A stretch of 64,000 nucleotides of DNA from Zoogloea sp041911615. Lineage in GTDB: Bacteria; Pseudomonadota; Gammaproteobacteria; Burkholderiales; Rhodocyclaceae. Position numbers and translations under genes: made by a program. How positions within the stretch are numbered: position 1 is the stretch's first letter; the number at the start of each line of letters is the position of its first letter. The notes beneath the pieces were generated by a model. That model worked only from the letters and a program-made list of their open reading frames with translations. It made no database searches and was not told where the DNA came from. The stretch is taken from contig NZ_JAYROR010000001.1 in assembly GCF_041911615.1 (NCBI RefSeq), positions 1-64,000 of the forward strand, given 5' to 3'. Below, in pieces: positions 62,333 to 64,000 of the stretch.

Positions 62333-64000
62333 TCATTTCTGGTCGCCCCGCAGGCGAGTGATGCGCACCACCTCGGGGATGTTGCGGATACCCCGGATGA
62401 CATTCGCGAGGTGCAGGCGGTGGGTGACCTGGACGGTGATGTAGAGCGTGGAATAGGCGCCCTGCTCGCCGTCGGTGGATACGTTCTGGATGTTGCAGTC
62501 CTGCTCGGCGATGGCGTTGGCGATCTTGGCGAGCACCCCGCGCACGTTCTGGGTGAGGAACTTGAGGGTGACGTCGAACAGGCGGTCGGTGGAGGGTTCC
62601 CACTCCACGTCGATCCAGCGATCGCGCTCGCTGCGCAGCTTGCGGGCCTGGGGGCAGTCGTGGAGGTGCACTTCGAGGCCCTGGCCCTTGCGGATGATGC
62701 CGACGATCGGGTCGCCCGGGATCGGCCGGCAACAGCGGGCGAGTTGCACCGCGACGCCTTCGGTGCCGCGGATCAGGATCGCCCCGGCGGGCTTGGGTTT
62801 GACCACGTCGGCGCGGCCGGATTCGACGTCCTGGATTTCGGCCAGACGCCGCGCGACGATGGCCGGCAGGCGTCGGCCGAGCCCGATGTCGGTCATCAGC
62901 TCGCGCCGGTTGGCGAGCGTGAATTCGCGCAGGAAACGGTCCCAGGCGAAGGTGCTGACCTGGCCCAGGGTGAGCCCGTGGGGCCGCAACGCCTGGTTGA
63001 GCAGGCGCTCACCGAGGGTCGACGCTTCTTCCTGCTGGGCGTTCTTGAGGAAATGGCGGATCTGCGCGCGGGCCTTGCCGGTGCGCACGTAGCCCAGCCA
63101 GGCCGGATTGGGGCTGGCGTGGGCGGCGGTAATGATCTCGATCTGATCGCCGTTGTGGAGCTCGGTGCGCAGCGGCATCAGCTCACCGTTGATGCGTCCG
63201 GCGACGCAGCGGTTGCCCACGTCGGTGTGCACCGCGTAGGCGAAGTCGACCACCGTGGCACCCCGCGGCAGCGCGAAAATCTTGCCCTTGGGCGTGAAGG
63301 CGTACACCTCGCCGGGAAAGAGATCGACCTTGACGTGCTCGAGGAATTCGCTGGAATCACCCGACGTGGATTGCAGTTCGAGCAGCGACTGCAGCCAGCT
63401 GTGCGTCTTGTGCTGCAGCTCGGTGAGGGTCTTCTCGTCTTCCTTGTAGAGCCAGTGGGAGGCCACGCCGCTCTCGGCCACGTGGTTCATCTCCGGCGTG
63501 CGGATCTGCACCTCGACCGGCGTGCCGAAGGGGCCGATCAGCGTGGTGTGGAGCGACTGGTAGCCGTTGGCCTTGGGGATCGCGATGTAATCCTTGAACT
63601 TGCCGGGCACCGGCTTGTAGAGGCCGTGCAGGGCGCCCAGGGCGCGGTAGCAGGTCTGCACGTCGGGGACGATGACGCGAAACCCGTAAATGTCGAGCAC
63701 TTGCGAGAAGCTGAGGCGCTTCTCGCTCATCTTGCGGTAGATGCTGTACAGGTGCTTCTCGCGGCCACGCACTTCGGCCTCGATGTTCCACTGGGGCAGG
63801 CGCTCCTCGATGGCGGCGAGGATCTTGCCAACCACCTCTCGGCGGTTGCCCCGCGCGGCGAGGATGGCCTTCGAGAGCACCCGGAAGCGCATCGGGTGGC
63901 GGTGCTTGAAGGCGAGCTCCTGGAGCTCGCGGTAGATGCTGTTGAGACCCAGCCGGTTGGCGATGGGGGCGTGGATTTCCTGGGTTTCGCGGGCGATGCG
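62333..64000 (-). CDS. spoT: Bifunctional-type (p)ppGpp synthetase/hydrolase SpoT/Rel, 5' end outside window
   Basis: 555 residues are visible; the frame is open to the window edge, so the N-terminal HD hydrolase domain is missing from view. It begins in the linker RIARETQEIHAPIANRLGLN, then the synthetase domain (REKHLYSIYRKM, VLDIYGFRVIV, KANGYQSLHTT). The charged motif is KFKD (RXKD type), found in bifunctional Rel/SpoT enzymes, not the EXDD of RelA, which is why spoT is chosen. TGS (VYAFTPKGKIFALPRGATVVDFAY), helical and zinc-finger (ARCCRPIPGDPIVG, with HLHDC) regions and a C-terminal ACT/RRM domain follow. It controls the stringent response. Confidence 0.93.
   Translation of the reverse strand, partial: RIARETQEIHAPIANRLGLNSIYRELQELAFKHRHPMRFRVLSKAILAARGNRREVVGKILAAIEERLPQWNIEAEVRGREKHLYSIYRKMSEKRLSFSQVLDIYGFRVIVPDVQTCYRALGALHGLYKPVPGKFKDYIAIPKANGYQSLHTTLIGPFGTPVEVQIRTPEMNHVAESGVASHWLYKEDEKTLTELQHKTHSWLQSLLELQSTSGDSSEFLEHVKVDLFPGEVYAFTPKGKIFALPRGATVVDFAYAVHTDVGNRCVAGRINGELMPLRTELHNGDQIEIITAAHASPNPAWLGYVRTGKARAQIRHFLKNAQQEEASTLGERLLNQALRPHGLTLGQVSTFAWDRFLREFTLANRRELMTDIGLGRRLPAIVARRLAEIQDVESGRADVVKPKPAGAILIRGTEGVAVQLARCCRPIPGDPIVGIIRKGQGLEVHLHDCPQARKLRSERDRWIDVEWEPSTDRLFDVTLKFLTQNVRGVLAKIANAIAEQDCNIQNVSTDGEQGAYSTLYITVQVTHRLHLANVIRGIRNIPEVVRITRLRGDQK

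Overview
The window looks like a chromosomal segment of a GC-rich betaproteobacterium, most likely in the Rhodocyclales (Azoarcus/Thauera/Zoogloea-like). This is an inference from the pilMNOPQ-aroK-aroB-dgt-gltB-gltD order, a DUF3460 gene, a MaoC-phosphotransacetylase fusion followed by ackA, and codon use. It falls into a mobile left third and a chromosomal right two thirds.

Positions 1-22503 are the right part of a Tn7-like transposon. All five core genes are present (tnsA, tnsB, tnsC, tnsD, tnsE, minus strand, 14255-22388). The right end at 22441-22503 carries three 20-bp TnsB-type repeats and the terminal TGT. It lies exactly 25 bp beyond the glmS stop codon, the classical attTn7 position. 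The left end is not in the window. The visible cargo (1-14096) is a copper/silver resistance cluster with two minus-strand operons. One is DUF411 protein-CusF-(small protein)-CusC-CusB-CusA-(candidate small ORF)-DUF2933 protein. The other is a His-tailed periplasmic protein-outer-membrane factor-multicopper oxidase-cytochrome c. A plus-strand cusRS two-component pair faces them. Two near-identical palindromes (ATTACA-N4-TGTAAT) lie 68 nt from the start codons of the DUF411 gene and of cusR, and are probable CusR operators. At the left edge an IS5-family element has cut off a gene that begins like an isoprenylcysteine-methyltransferase family protein.

Positions 22529-28609 hold glmS and glmU (UDP-GlcNAc synthesis) and, divergently, a MaoC-Pta fusion with ackA. 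Positions 28673-35298 are an orphan type VI secretion island on the minus strand: vgrG (with a C-terminal transthyretin-like extension), a Tle3-type lipase effector, a Tla3-type adaptor and a PAAR protein. No immunity gene is recognisable in it.

Positions 35618-51911 (minus) form a long housekeeping run: pilM-N-O-P-Q for type IV pilus assembly, an Ig-like-repeat lipoprotein inserted after pilQ, aroK, aroB, dgt, and gltB-gltD (glutamate synthase). Positions 52088-64000 hold mrcA (PBP1A), cyaY, lptM-lysA, an RND adaptor/permease pair, an exonuclease/GIY-YIG fusion protein, a DUF3460 protein, and the 3' part of a bifunctional-type spoT/rel gene cut by the window end. I found no tRNA, rRNA or CRISPR array.
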